From contig CANSQM010000018.1 of NCBI GenBank assembly GCA_947649205.1, forward strand, positions 1-53,113: 53,113 bases of DNA, given 5' to 3'. Each line of letters begins with the position of its first letter. Within the stretch, counting starts at the first letter, position 1. Under the pieces are notes generated by a model, which was given only the letters and a program-made list of their open reading frames with translations, was not told the origin of the DNA and did no database searches. Made by a program: the position numbers and the translations under genes. Positions 16,764 through 24,874 of the stretch are shown in pieces. The stretch is from an uncultured Enterorhabdus sp. (GTDB lineage Bacteria; Actinomycetota; Coriobacteriia; Coriobacteriales; Eggerthellaceae).

Positions 16764-16863
16764 GGTTCCGACAGGCACCCGGCCTTGCGCTTCACCGCTT
16801 TCCCTCACGGCCCGAAGGCCGCTCAGCCGCGGTTCAGCACAATTCCAGGCACCTGTCGGAACC
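16764..16863. repeat. Spaced 12-bp inverted repeat upstream of coaX
   Basis: GGTTCCGACAGG (16764-16775) and CCTGTCGGAACC (16852-16863) are perfectly inverted, 76 bp apart. The right copy is part of CAGGCACCTGTCGGAAC (16846-16862), which recurs at 13151-13173 with a six-base insertion. The region between holds no gene. It may be a short dispersed intergenic repeat. Confidence 0.5.
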
Positions 16864-16919
16864 TCGCTGACTTCCTGGGGCGAACCAGTGATATCGGAAC
16901 ATGGGGGATAGGGGAAAAG

Positions 16920-17747
16920 ATGAGTTTGCTCTTGGCCATCGACATTCGCAACACTCGCACGCGGCTCGGTCTGGCCGTGGATGGCGTGCTGGCGGCCCAG
17001 TGGTCGGTCGGCACCGATGCGGGCTGCACACCCGATGAGGCCGTGGCCGCCGTGATGACCTTCTACGATGCCGCGACCCGTGGCCTGGCGACCGTGGAGC
17101 CGGGGGCAGTTCTCGATGGAACGGCCCTGCCGCAGCGGGCGCCCCTGGCCGAGGGCGCCATCATCGCCTCGGTGTTCCCGGCCCTCACCGAGGTATGGGT
17201 GGAGGCGGCCCGGCGCCTGACGGGCACACGCCCGCTTACCGTGGGACCGGGGCTGAAGAGCGGCCTGAAGATGGATTTCGCCGATCCGGCCTCGGTGGGG
17301 GCCGACCGCGTGGCCGAGATGGTGGCCGCGAAGTCCACCTGGGGCGCGCCGGTGCTCGTGGTGGATATGGGCACCGCCACCACCTTCGAGCTGCTCGACC
17401 GGGAGGGGTCCTTCAAGGGCGGCATCATCGCGCCGGGCATGGGCCTGGGGGCCGCGGCCCTGGCCGAGGGGGCGGCCCAACTGCCCGCTGTGGGGCTGCG
17501 CGCGCCCCGCACCCTGCTGGGCCGCACCACCGAGACGGCCATGCGGTCGGGCATCGTCATGGGGGAGGTGGCCCGCATCGACAGGCTCATCGCCATGATC
17601 TGGGCCGAGGTCGGCTACTCAACGTCGGTGGTGCTCACGGGGCGGGGTGCCGAGGCCATCGCCGCCCTCATGACCCACGAGGCGGCCGTGGATCAGAGCC
17701 TGGGCCTGCGCGGCCTCGTGGAGCTCTACGGTCTGAACCGCTCCTAG
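16920..17747 (+). CDS. coaX: Type III pantothenate kinase
   Basis: 275 residues, ATG at 16920 with GGGGGATAGGGG upstream. ASKHA fold: the phosphate motif is DIRNTRT (Asp-x-Arg-Asn-Thr, an Arg in place of the more common Gly, as also seen in mycobacterial CoaX). GADRVAE carries the catalytic Asp, followed by VDMGTATTFE and GGIIAPGMGLGAAAL. It phosphorylates pantothenate in the first step of CoA synthesis and is insensitive to CoA feedback. Residues about 50-70 carry a short insertion relative to typical members. Convergent with dinB, only 10 bp between stops, no terminator visible. Confidence 0.92.
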   Translation: MSLLLAIDIRNTRTRLGLAVDGVLAAQWSVGTDAGCTPDEAVAAVMTFYDAATRGLATVEPGAVLDGTALPQRAPLAEGAIIASVFPALTEVWVEAARRLTGTRPLTVGPGLKSGLKMDFADPASVGADRVAEMVAAKSTWGAPVLVVDMGTATTFELLDREGSFKGGIIAPGMGLGAAALAEGAAQLPAVGLRAPRTLLGRTTETAMRSGIVMGEVARIDRLIAMIWAEVGYSTSVVLTGRGAEAIAALMTHEAAVDQSLGLRGLVELYGLNRS

Positions 17748-17757
17748 GGAGCCCTCG

Positions 17758-19044
17758 CTACTTGTAATCTTCCACGTTCTTCGACGAGCTGCCCGTGGTG
17801 TTGCCGGCGTTGCGCAGCTCGAAGCCGAAGCGCACCGTGTCGTCCCCGAAGCGGTCGCGCAGGGCATCGGTGGCCCGCAGAAGATCGCGGCGCTTGGCCG
17901 CGTCCCCGATGAGCGGCGCGGCCTCGGCCCGGTCCTCCTCGAAGGCGCCCCCGTCGAAGAGGCTCTCCTGCACCACCGCGTCCTCGCGGAAGTTGCTCAC
18001 GGCCACGCCGAGCAGCCGCACCCGGGCCCCGGGCAGCCAGAGGTCGTCGATCATGGCGTGGAGCAGGGGGATGAGGGCGATGTCGTCGTCGGTGGGGGCG
18101 GCCAGCGACCGGTGCACCGAGTGGGTGGTGCGGTCGGAGAAGCGCACCTTGATGGCCACGGTGCGCCCGGCGAGCCCCTTGCGCCGCAGACGGCGCCCCA
18201 CCTTGGCGGCGATGGTGGACAGGGCCGCCTCGATATCGGCGCGCTCGGTGAGATCCTCGGCGAAGGTGACCTCGTTGGAGACCGACTTCACCGTGTCGTC
18301 CTCTTCCACGGCCGAGCGGTCGCGCCCGAGGGCCCGATCGCGCATCATCTCGCCGTTCTTCCCGAACACCCGCCGCAGCAGGGCCGCCTCGGCGGCTCCC
18401 ATCTCCTCCAGGGTGCGCACGCCGGCGGCGAGGAGGGCCTGCTCGGCCGCGGCCCCCACGCCGCTCATGGTGCGCACGGGCAAGGGCCCCAGGAAAGCCC
18501 GTTCGGTGCCCGGGTACACCACGGTGAGTCCCCGGGGCTTGTCGCGGTCCGAGGCGATCTTCGCCACGGACTTGGTGGCCCCCACCCCGATGGAGCAGGT
18601 GACCCCGAGGGCCGCCACCCGCTTTTGGATGCGGCGGGCGATGGCGACGGGATGCTCGGTGTTCACGGCGGTGGGGGAGACGTCCATGAAGGCCTCGTCG
18701 ATGGACACCTGCTGCACGTGGGGCGTCTCGTCGCGCAGGATGGCCATGATGGCCGCCGACACCTCCCGGTAGCGGTGGAAGCTGCCGTGGGTCCAGATGG
18801 CGTCGGGGCACAGCGACCGCGCGAGCGAGGCGGCCATGGCCGAGCGCACGCCGAAGGCCCGGGCCTCGTAGGAGCAGGTGGACACCACCCCGTGGGCGTG
18901 CGGATCACCGCCCACGATGACGGGCTTGCCCCGCCAGCCGGGATGGTCGAGCTGCTCCACCGAGGCGAAGAAGGCGTCCAGATCCACGTGCTGGATGGCC
19001 GGGCCCTCCCCGGGCGGCTGGGGATTGTCGTCGAAATCTTCCAT
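17758..19044 (-). CDS. dinB: DNA polymerase IV (Y-family)
   Basis: 428 residues, ATG at 19044. Palm motifs are HVDLDAFFASVEQ (about 19-31) and SIDEAFMDVSP (about 113), with the steric region YEARAFGVRSAM. The thumb has a helix-hairpin-helix, followed by the little-finger domain. QESLF near residue 360 fits the beta-clamp binding pentapeptide. It performs error-prone translesion synthesis. No ribosome site precedes the ATG; instead a -10 hexamer lies only six bases upstream, so the mRNA is probably leaderless, and a LexA-type box overlaps the promoter. The C-terminal about 60 residues are extra relative to short DinB proteins. Confidence 0.94.
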   Translation of the reverse strand: MEDFDDNPQPPGEGPAIQHVDLDAFFASVEQLDHPGWRGKPVIVGGDPHAHGVVSTCSYEARAFGVRSAMAASLARSLCPDAIWTHGSFHRYREVSAAIMAILRDETPHVQQVSIDEAFMDVSPTAVNTEHPVAIARRIQKRVAALGVTCSIGVGATKSVAKIASDRDKPRGLTVVYPGTERAFLGPLPVRTMSGVGAAAEQALLAAGVRTLEEMGAAEAALLRRVFGKNGEMMRDRALGRDRSAVEEDDTVKSVSNEVTFAEDLTERADIEAALSTIAAKVGRRLRRKGLAGRTVAIKVRFSDRTTHSVHRSLAAPTDDDIALIPLLHAMIDDLWLPGARVRLLGVAVSNFREDAVVQESLFDGGAFEEDRAEAAPLIGDAAKRRDLLRATDALRDRFGDDTVRFGFELRNAGNTTGSSSKNVEDYK

Positions 19045-19050
19045 GGTCCC

Positions 19051-19056
19051 ATTGTA
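19051..19056 (-). promoter_or_regulatory. -10 of dinB, leaderless start
   Basis: TACAAT on the minus strand ends six bases before the A of the dinB ATG. With the usual 6-8 base spacing, transcription would begin at or next to the start codon. Confidence 0.55.
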
Positions 19057-19059
19057 GCA

Positions 19060-19075
19060 TCGAACACCCGTTCTA
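19060..19075. promoter_or_regulatory. Candidate LexA/SOS box over the dinB promoter
   Basis: TCGAACACCCGTTCTA fits the Gram-positive/actinobacterial LexA pattern CGAAC-N4-GTTCG with one changed base. It ends only 3 bp upstream of the dinB -10 hexamer, exactly where LexA would block RNA polymerase. That DinB is SOS-controlled in many bacteria supports the reading. Confidence 0.7.
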
Positions 19076-19079
19076 GTGA

Positions 19080-19150
19080 CGGGGCCGGCGAAAAAGAAAC
19101 GGCTCCGATCCGCGGCTCCGGGGGGGGGAGGCGAATCGGGGCCGGCGAAA
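19080..19150. repeat. 14-bp direct repeat and G9 tract between dinB and degV
   Basis: CGGGGCCGGCGAAA occurs at 19080-19093 and 19137-19150. A run of nine G lies between (19120-19128). No gene is present in this 127-bp gap. The repeats could pair in slippage or recombination; no function is apparent. Confidence 0.4.
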
Positions 19151-19171
19151 GCGAGCGGGGGGGAGGGGAGG

Positions 19172-20044
19172 CTAGCGCTCACTGGCCAGGAAGAACAGGG
19201 CCATGGTGCCCGGGCCCGAATGGGCGCCGATGACCGGGTCCACCCAGTTGATCATGATGTCGGTCACCCCGAAGCGCTCGCGCACCAGGCCGGCCACGTA
19301 CTCGGCGTCCTCCAGGCAGTCGCCGTGGGTGATGTAGACGGTCTGGCCGGCCACGGGCGCATCGGCGGTCTGCTCCATGTGGTCCACGAGGGCCTTGAGG
19401 GACTTCCTACGGCCGCGCACCTTCTCCAGGGGAATGAGGTGCCCCTCGTCGTCGACGTGCATGACCGGCTTGATGTTGAGCATGGTGCCGGCCCAGGCCG
19501 CCGTGCGGGACACCCGCCCGCCGCGGAACAGGAACATGAGATCGTCCACGGTGAACCAGTGGGCCAGGTGCAGCTTGTGATCCTCCACCCAGTCGCGCAC
19601 CGCGGTCAGGGAAGCGCCCTGCTCGCGCATCTTCGCGGCGTAGGTGACGAGCAGTCCCTGGCCGCCGGAGGCCGCCAGGGTGTCCACCGAGGCCACGGTG
19701 CGCTCGGGGTAGAGCCCGGCCAGCTCCGACAGGAGCAGCTCGATGGCCTGGTAGGTACCGGAAAGTCCGCTGGAGAAGCCGAGATAGAGCACGTCGGTGC
19801 CCGCCTTCAGCAGGGCCTCGATGGTCTCGCGGGACTCCTGCAGGTTCGGCAGCGACGTGGTGATGACCTTCCCCTCGCGCATCATGGTGTAGAACTGGGC
19901 GAGGTCGGTCTTCTCGCCCTTGAGGTAGCTGCGGTACTCCTCGCCGTCCACCATGAAGGTGAGGGGCAGGACGGACAGGTCGAACCGGTCGATGATCTCC
20001 TCGGTGAGATTACTCGACGAGTCGGTGACGATGGCAAAGCTCAT
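19172..20044 (-). CDS. DegV family fatty-acid-binding protein
   Basis: 290 residues, ATG at 20044 with TAGGAGC upstream. N-terminal VTDSSSNLTEE and later TTSLPN, GFSSGLSGTYQ and FLFRGGRVSRTAAW are the DegV signatures that surround the bound lipid. Family members (also called FakB) hold an acyl chain for phosphorylation by FakA; no fakA/dak gene is next to it. Cytoplasmic. A -10 (TAGAAT at 20109-20114, minus strand) lies 65 bp upstream. Whether it serves FakA in this organism cannot be read here. Confidence 0.9.
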   Translation of the reverse strand: MSFAIVTDSSSNLTEEIIDRFDLSVLPLTFMVDGEEYRSYLKGEKTDLAQFYTMMREGKVITTSLPNLQESRETIEALLKAGTDVLYLGFSSGLSGTYQAIELLLSELAGLYPERTVASVDTLAASGGQGLLVTYAAKMREQGASLTAVRDWVEDHKLHLAHWFTVDDLMFLFRGGRVSRTAAWAGTMLNIKPVMHVDDEGHLIPLEKVRGRRKSLKALVDHMEQTADAPVAGQTVYITHGDCLEDAEYVAGLVRERFGVTDIMINWVDPVIGAHSGPGTMALFFLASER

Positions 20045-20108
20045 GGATGCTCCTATCAGGGGTTTCGGTTCCGCTGTCTCCTGCGCGGCCCGTTTTGTCG
20101 CTGGCGCT

Positions 20109-20114
20109 ATTCTA
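20109..20114 (-). promoter_or_regulatory. Candidate -10 of degV
   Basis: TAGAAT on the minus strand; the -35 region (ATCACG at 17 bp) is weak. Confidence 0.35.
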
Positions 20115-20333
20115 GCCCATGGATACCCTGTCGTGATAGGGGAAAGAGGCGGGAATTGAAACGGTAACCTTCCTGCTCCTTGTTGGGGCGCACGGCCGGT
20201 CTGCGGCCGTGGGCGCGCGGCGCGGCCCGCCGCCTTCCCGGATCGGGGGGTGCGGCCCCGCTCGGCCGGTGCTCGGATCGGCTGCGTCCCGGCCCCGCCC
20301 GCGGTTTTTCCGCGCAGGGGAGGGACGCGGCTG

Positions 20334-20362
20334 TTCACGGGCGCGTCTCGTTGCCGTATACT
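20334..20362 (+). promoter_or_regulatory. Promoter of the ileS operon
   Basis: TTCACG (20334-20339), 17-bp spacer, TATACT (20357-20362). A start near 20369 would leave a 74-nt leader. The leader contains a GGGCCC-loop-GGGCCC hairpin and a TGGAACC sequence, too little for a confident T-box. The rest of the 398-bp gap 20045-20442 is very GC-rich with short palindromes and no gene. Confidence 0.55.
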
Positions 20363-20442
20363 TGACCAGTTACCCATACGGGCCCTGCGTGCGGGCCCTG
20401 ACCGATACGCTGGAACCCGGACGAGAAGGATAGGGAGTCAAG

Positions 20443-23283
20443 GTGGCAAACAACTACAAGGACACGATGAACCTGCCGCAGACTGATTTCGCCATGCGCG
20501 GCAATCTGCCCGAGAAGGAGCCCAAGCGCCTGGAAACCTGGCGCGAGATGGACATCTACCGCCGCGTGCTCGAGAAGAACGCCGACGGCAAGCCCTTCAT
20601 CCTTCACGACGGGCCGCCCTACGCCAACGGCCCCATCCACATCGGCCACGCCTTCAACAAGATCCTCAAGGACTTCGTGGTGAAGAGCCATGCCCAGCGC
20701 GGGTACTTCACTCCCTACATCCCCGGTTGGGACTGCCACGGCCAGCCCATCGAGCACATGGTGGAGGTGACCATCGGCCCCGAGCGCATGGCCGAGATCA
20801 GCCAGCCCGAGCTGCGCCAGCTCTGCCGCGAGTGGGCCGAGAAGTACGTGGACATCCAGCGCGAGGGCTTCAAGCGCCTCGGCGTGAACGCCGATTGGGA
20901 GCACCCCTACCTCACCTTCATCCCGAACTACGAGGCCGGCAACGTGGAGGTGTTCAAGGACCTGTACCTGAAAGGCTCGGTCTACCGCGGCCGCAAGCCC
21001 ATCCACTGGTGCACGAATTGCCACACCGCTCTGGCCGAGGCCGAGATCGAGTACGGTGATGAGGTGTCCCCCTCCATCTACGTGAAGTTCAAGCTGGACG
21101 CCATGCCCGGCATCTTCGAGGCCAACGGGGCCGCCGGCGACGCCTTCCTCCTCATCTGGACCACCACCCCCTGGACGCTGCCGGCCAACACCGCCGTGTC
21201 CTTGGCCCCCGAGGCCGACTACGTCATGGTGACCACCCCCGACGGCAACCTCATCATGGCCCGGGAGCTGGTGGAGACCGTGGCCGAGGTGGCCGGCTGG
21301 GAGGGCTACGACTTCGTGCGCGATAGCGCGGGCGAGCCCGTGGCCCTGAAGGGCAAGCAGCTGTTCGGCCTCACCTACACGGCGCCGGTGCGCCACGACA
21401 TTCAGGGCACGGTCATCTACGGCGACCACGTCACTCTGGACACCGGCACCGGTGCGGTGCACACGGCCCCCGGCCACGGCCAGGACGACTACCTGGTGGC
21501 CCTGGAGTTCGACATCCCGCTGCTCATGCCCGTGGACGACAACGGCGTGTTCACCGACGAGGCCGGCCAGTTCGCGGGCCTGTCCACTGACGAGGCCAAC
21601 CCGGTCATCATCGACTGGCTGCGCGAGCAGGGTACCCTCGTGGCCGAGAAGAAGATCAACCACTCCTACCCGCACTGCTGGCGCTGCCACCAGCCGGTCA
21701 TCTTCCGCGCCACGGACCAGTGGTTCGTGTCCATGGACAAGAACGCCCTGCGCGAGGACGCCCTGCGGGCCATCAACTCCGAGGTGAACTGGGTGCCCGC
21801 CTGGGCGAAGAACCGCATCGGGTCCATGGTGGCCGAGCGTCCCGACTGGTGCATCTCCCGCCAGCGCAGCTGGGGCGTGCCCATCCCCGTGTTCAAGTGC
21901 GCCAAGTGCAACAGCACGGTAGCCACCGAGGCCACCTTCGACGCGGTCATCGAGCTGTTCAACACCAAGGGGGCCGATGCCTGGTTCACCATGGAGCCGT
22001 CCGAGTACCTGCCCCGGGGCACCAAATGCGAGGCCTGCGGCTGCACCGAGCTGGTGCCCGAGAAGGACATCCTGGACGTGTGGTGGGAGTCCGGCGTGTC
22101 CCACACGAGCGTGTGCCGCCACCGCGAGAGTGAGGGCCTGCGCTTCCCGGCCGATCTGTACCTGGAGGGCTCCGACCAGCACCGCGGCTGGTTCCAGTCG
22201 TCGCTGCTCACCTCCATCGGCGCCTACGGCGTGCCGCCCTACCGCTCGGTCATGCACTGCGGCTTCACGGTAGATGAAGAGGGCCGCAAGATGTCGAAGT
22301 CGCTCGGTAACGGCATCGACCCGGCCGAGGTCTGCGACAAGTTCGGCGCCGATGTGCTGCGTCTGTGGGTGTCCTCCTGCGACTACTCCCAGGACGTGTC
22401 CATCTCCGACAGCATCCTGAAGCAGGTGTCCGATGCCTACCGCCGCTTCCGCAACACCTTCCGCTTCCTGCTGGGCAACCTGGACGACTTCGGTCCCGCC
22501 GACTTCGTGGCCTGGGACGAGCTTGAGCCCATCGACCAGTGGCAGATGGTGCGCACCGTGCAGCTGCTGGCCGACGTGGAGGCGTCCTACGAGGCCCTGA
22601 AGTTCAACGGCGTATACCGTGCGCTCTACGACTACGTGAACGACCTGTCGGCCGTGTACATGGACGTGACCAAGGACCGCCTCTACGCCGAGGCGCCCGC
22701 GTCGGTGCGCCGCCGCGCCGTGCAGACCGTGCTCATGAACATCCTCGAGGTGCTCGTGCGCGTGATGAGCCCCATCCTGTCGTTTACCACCGACGAGGTG
22801 TGGGACCACTTCCCGCCGGCGTTCCGCGCCGAGGAGGGCCGTCCCGCCTCCGTGCAGCTGGCCGGCTGGCCGCGCCCGACCGACTTCACGCCGGCCGTGC
22901 CCGGCGGGGCCGCTGCGACTGTGGCCGCCTTCGAGGAGATGATGGCCGTGCGCGAGGTGGTCACCAAGGCCCTGGAGGACGCGCGCGCGGCGAAGATCAT
23001 CGGCAAGAGCCAGGAGGCCGCCGTCGTGGTGTGCGCTCCGGCTGCTGTGGTGGCCACGGCCCGCACCTTCGATGCCGCCGTGTTCGAGGAGCTGTTCATC
23101 GTGGCCTCGGTGGCCTTCGAGGAAGGCGCCGACGACGAGGTGTCCGCCACGGTGACCGTGGCCGCGGGCGAGAAGTGCCCGCGCTGCTGGAACATCCGCA
23201 CCCTGGGCGGCAACCCGGTGCACCCCGACGTGTGCGAGCGCTGCGGCGATGCCCTGGACGTTCTGGGCTACGGGGTCGAGTAA
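20443..23283 (+). CDS. ileS: Isoleucyl-tRNA synthetase
   Basis: 946 residues from a GTG with GAAGGATAGGGAG upstream. Class I signature PIHIGHAFNK (HIGH, about 67) and GRKMSKSLGN (KMSKS, near 615). The CP1 editing domain lies between (about 190-400). The C-terminal zinc ribbon CPRCWN...CERCGD (about 909-940) is typical of bacterial IleRS type 1. It charges tRNA-Ile and edits Val-tRNA-Ile. First gene of ileS-lspA-rluD-hemH, all within a few bases of one another. Confidence 0.97.
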   Translation: MANNYKDTMNLPQTDFAMRGNLPEKEPKRLETWREMDIYRRVLEKNADGKPFILHDGPPYANGPIHIGHAFNKILKDFVVKSHAQRGYFTPYIPGWDCHGQPIEHMVEVTIGPERMAEISQPELRQLCREWAEKYVDIQREGFKRLGVNADWEHPYLTFIPNYEAGNVEVFKDLYLKGSVYRGRKPIHWCTNCHTALAEAEIEYGDEVSPSIYVKFKLDAMPGIFEANGAAGDAFLLIWTTTPWTLPANTAVSLAPEADYVMVTTPDGNLIMARELVETVAEVAGWEGYDFVRDSAGEPVALKGKQLFGLTYTAPVRHDIQGTVIYGDHVTLDTGTGAVHTAPGHGQDDYLVALEFDIPLLMPVDDNGVFTDEAGQFAGLSTDEANPVIIDWLREQGTLVAEKKINHSYPHCWRCHQPVIFRATDQWFVSMDKNALREDALRAINSEVNWVPAWAKNRIGSMVAERPDWCISRQRSWGVPIPVFKCAKCNSTVATEATFDAVIELFNTKGADAWFTMEPSEYLPRGTKCEACGCTELVPEKDILDVWWESGVSHTSVCRHRESEGLRFPADLYLEGSDQHRGWFQSSLLTSIGAYGVPPYRSVMHCGFTVDEEGRKMSKSLGNGIDPAEVCDKFGADVLRLWVSSCDYSQDVSISDSILKQVSDAYRRFRNTFRFLLGNLDDFGPADFVAWDELEPIDQWQMVRTVQLLADVEASYEALKFNGVYRALYDYVNDLSAVYMDVTKDRLYAEAPASVRRRAVQTVLMNILEVLVRVMSPILSFTTDEVWDHFPPAFRAEEGRPASVQLAGWPRPTDFTPAVPGGAAATVAAFEEMMAVREVVTKALEDARAAKIIGKSQEAAVVVCAPAAVVATARTFDAAVFEELFIVASVAFEEGADDEVSATVTVAAGEKCPRCWNIRTLGGNPVHPDVCERCGDALDVLGYGVE

Positions 23284-23814
23284 GTGGCGGTCGGCACGGA
23301 CAAGCGGTCGCTGCGGGGCCGCAACCTGATACTGTTCGCCGCGGTGGCGGTGCTGTGGCTCGGCACCGACATCGCCACCAAGGCCTACTTCAACGGCTTT
23401 CCCGTGGGCTCGGTCGTGGCCGGGCCCTTCCTGGGGCTCGTCCAGTTCCGCGTGGCCCACAACACCGGCGCCGCCTGGGGCATGTTCGGCGACTCCACCT
23501 TCGCTCTGGGAGTGCTCTCCCTGGCGGTGTGCGCGGCCCTGACCGCCTACCTTGTTCTCGTGGCCCGGCGGGCGAACGGGGCCGAGGTGCTGGGCTGCGC
23601 TCTCATCGTGGCCGGCGGCCTCGGCAACGCCCTCGATCGCTTCACCTTGGGCTATGTGGTGGACTTCATCGACACCACCTTCATTAGCTTCCCTACCTTC
23701 AACGTGGCCGACATCGGCGTCACCTGCGGTTTCGTCCTGTTCTTCGGCGGCATGCTGTGGTCTGCGCGCCGCGAGGGTGGCCCGGCTCCCGCCCGCCCCG
23801 AGGATGGTGAGTGA
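23284..23814 (+). CDS. lspA: Lipoprotein signal peptidase (signal peptidase II)
   Basis: 176 residues from a GTG that directly follows the ileS stop, with no base between. Four membrane helices. Catalytic aspartates lie in GGLGNALDR (about 115) and FNVADIGV (about 140), and the substrate-proximal NTGAAWGMF is present. It removes signal peptides from prolipoproteins at the cytoplasmic membrane, relevant here because three exported flavoproteins carry lipoboxes. The ribosome site is weak and lies inside ileS, so translational coupling is likely. Confidence 0.95.
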   Translation: MAVGTDKRSLRGRNLILFAAVAVLWLGTDIATKAYFNGFPVGSVVAGPFLGLVQFRVAHNTGAAWGMFGDSTFALGVLSLAVCAALTAYLVLVARRANGAEVLGCALIVAGGLGNALDRFTLGYVVDFIDTTFISFPTFNVADIGVTCGFVLFFGGMLWSARREGGPAPARPEDGE

Positions 23815-23815
23815 C

Positions 23816-24874
23816 ATGGCCCGTTCCCTCTGCCATATCGTCGGCGCTGACGACGCGGGCTCGCGTCTGGACGCGCTCTGCGCCGCCCGGGGGCTCTACG
23901 GCTCTCGCTCGGCTGCGGCCCGGGCCATCGAGGACGGCCGGGTCTTCGTGAACGGCGCGACGGTTTCCAAGAAGCACGCCGTGGCCGCCGGCGACACCGT
24001 CGTCTACGAGGCCGACGACGAGCCGGAGTCCGTCGTGGTCTACGGCGAGCCCATCGATCTGGACATCCGCTACGAGGATGATGACATGCTTGTGCTGTCC
24101 AAGCAGGTGGGGCTCGTGTGCCACCCCTCGGTGGATCATAGCCACGGCACTCTGGTGAACGCCCTTATCTGGCACTGCGGAGAGGAGAACCTCTGCAACG
24201 TGCAAGGGGAGGAGGCCGACCGCCTCGGCATCGTGCACCGTCTCGACCGCGATACGAGCGGGCTCATGCTGGCGGCCAAGAGCGACGAGGCCGGCCGTGA
24301 GCTCATGGCCCAGATCCAGGACCGCGCCGTGGACCGCCACTACCTCGCCCTCGTCCACGGCATCATGGCCCACGACACGGGCATGATCGACGCCCCCATC
24401 GCCCGGTCGGCCGACGAGCGCTGCCGCATGGCCGTGCGGGACGTGCCGAGCGCTCGGGAGGCCATCACCACGTTCCGTGTGCTGGAGCGCTTCGAGCACG
24501 GGCCCAAGGACGACGGCTACAGCCTTATCGAGTGCAAGCTGTTCACGGGCCGCACCCACCAGATCCGCGTGCACATGCAGTACACGCGCCACCCCATCGT
24601 GGGGGATCCGGTCTACAACGCCCACGGGCCCCGCGATGAGCGGGCCCAGCTGGGCTTGCGCCGCCAGTTCCTCCATTCCTACAGCATCGGCTTCGAGCAT
24701 CCCGTGACCGGCGAGCCCCTCGCCTTCGCGGACCAGCTGCCCCGCGATCTGCGGGAGGCTCTGGATGCGCTCGCGCCCCGCTCCCTCGGCAAGACCGAGG
24801 CCGGGCGGGAGGTGGCCGCCCTCATGGAGGCGGCGCCCGTACCCTCGGTGGAAGGAGAGGTGCCCCGTGCCTAA
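23816..24874 (+). CDS. RluD-family 23S rRNA pseudouridine synthase
   Basis: 352 residues, ATG one base after the lspA stop. The N-terminal S4 RNA-binding domain (about 12-75: GSRLDALCA...GRVFVNGATVSKKHAV) is followed by the catalytic domain with HRLDRDTSGLML (catalytic Asp near residue 144) and LFTGRTHQIRVHM. It isomerises uridines in 23S rRNA (RluC/RluD type); the exact positions cannot be told. lspA-rluD order is common in Gram-positive bacteria. The hemH start lies inside its last codons. Confidence 0.94.
   Translation: MARSLCHIVGADDAGSRLDALCAARGLYGSRSAAARAIEDGRVFVNGATVSKKHAVAAGDTVVYEADDEPESVVVYGEPIDLDIRYEDDDMLVLSKQVGLVCHPSVDHSHGTLVNALIWHCGEENLCNVQGEEADRLGIVHRLDRDTSGLMLAAKSDEAGRELMAQIQDRAVDRHYLALVHGIMAHDTGMIDAPIARSADERCRMAVRDVPSAREAITTFRVLERFEHGPKDDGYSLIECKLFTGRTHQIRVHMQYTRHPIVGDPVYNAHGPRDERAQLGLRRQFLHSYSIGFEHPVTGEPLAFADQLPRDLREALDALAPRSLGKTEAGREVAALMEAAPVPSVEGEVPRA

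Noticed and set aside
16920..16970. Missing glycine in the CoaX phosphate-binding motif (DIRNT)
   Set aside because: Arg at this position is also found in mycobacterial CoaX, so it is a known actinobacterial variant and not a defect.
20369..20442. Possible T-box riboswitch ahead of ileS
   Set aside because: TGGAACC resembles the T-box bulge, but the leader is only about 74 nt and I cannot draw a stem I with an Ile specifier or an antiterminator/antisequestrator. An Infernal search with RF00230 would settle it.
20335..23817. 1160-codon open frame antisense to ileS and lspA
   Set aside because: Mirror of GC-rich codon bias. The translation is low-complexity (His, Gly, Val, Ala rich) and resembles no family, while the forward genes are certain. 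The same applies to other long antisense frames, for example over glnN, the ech genes and the APC permease.
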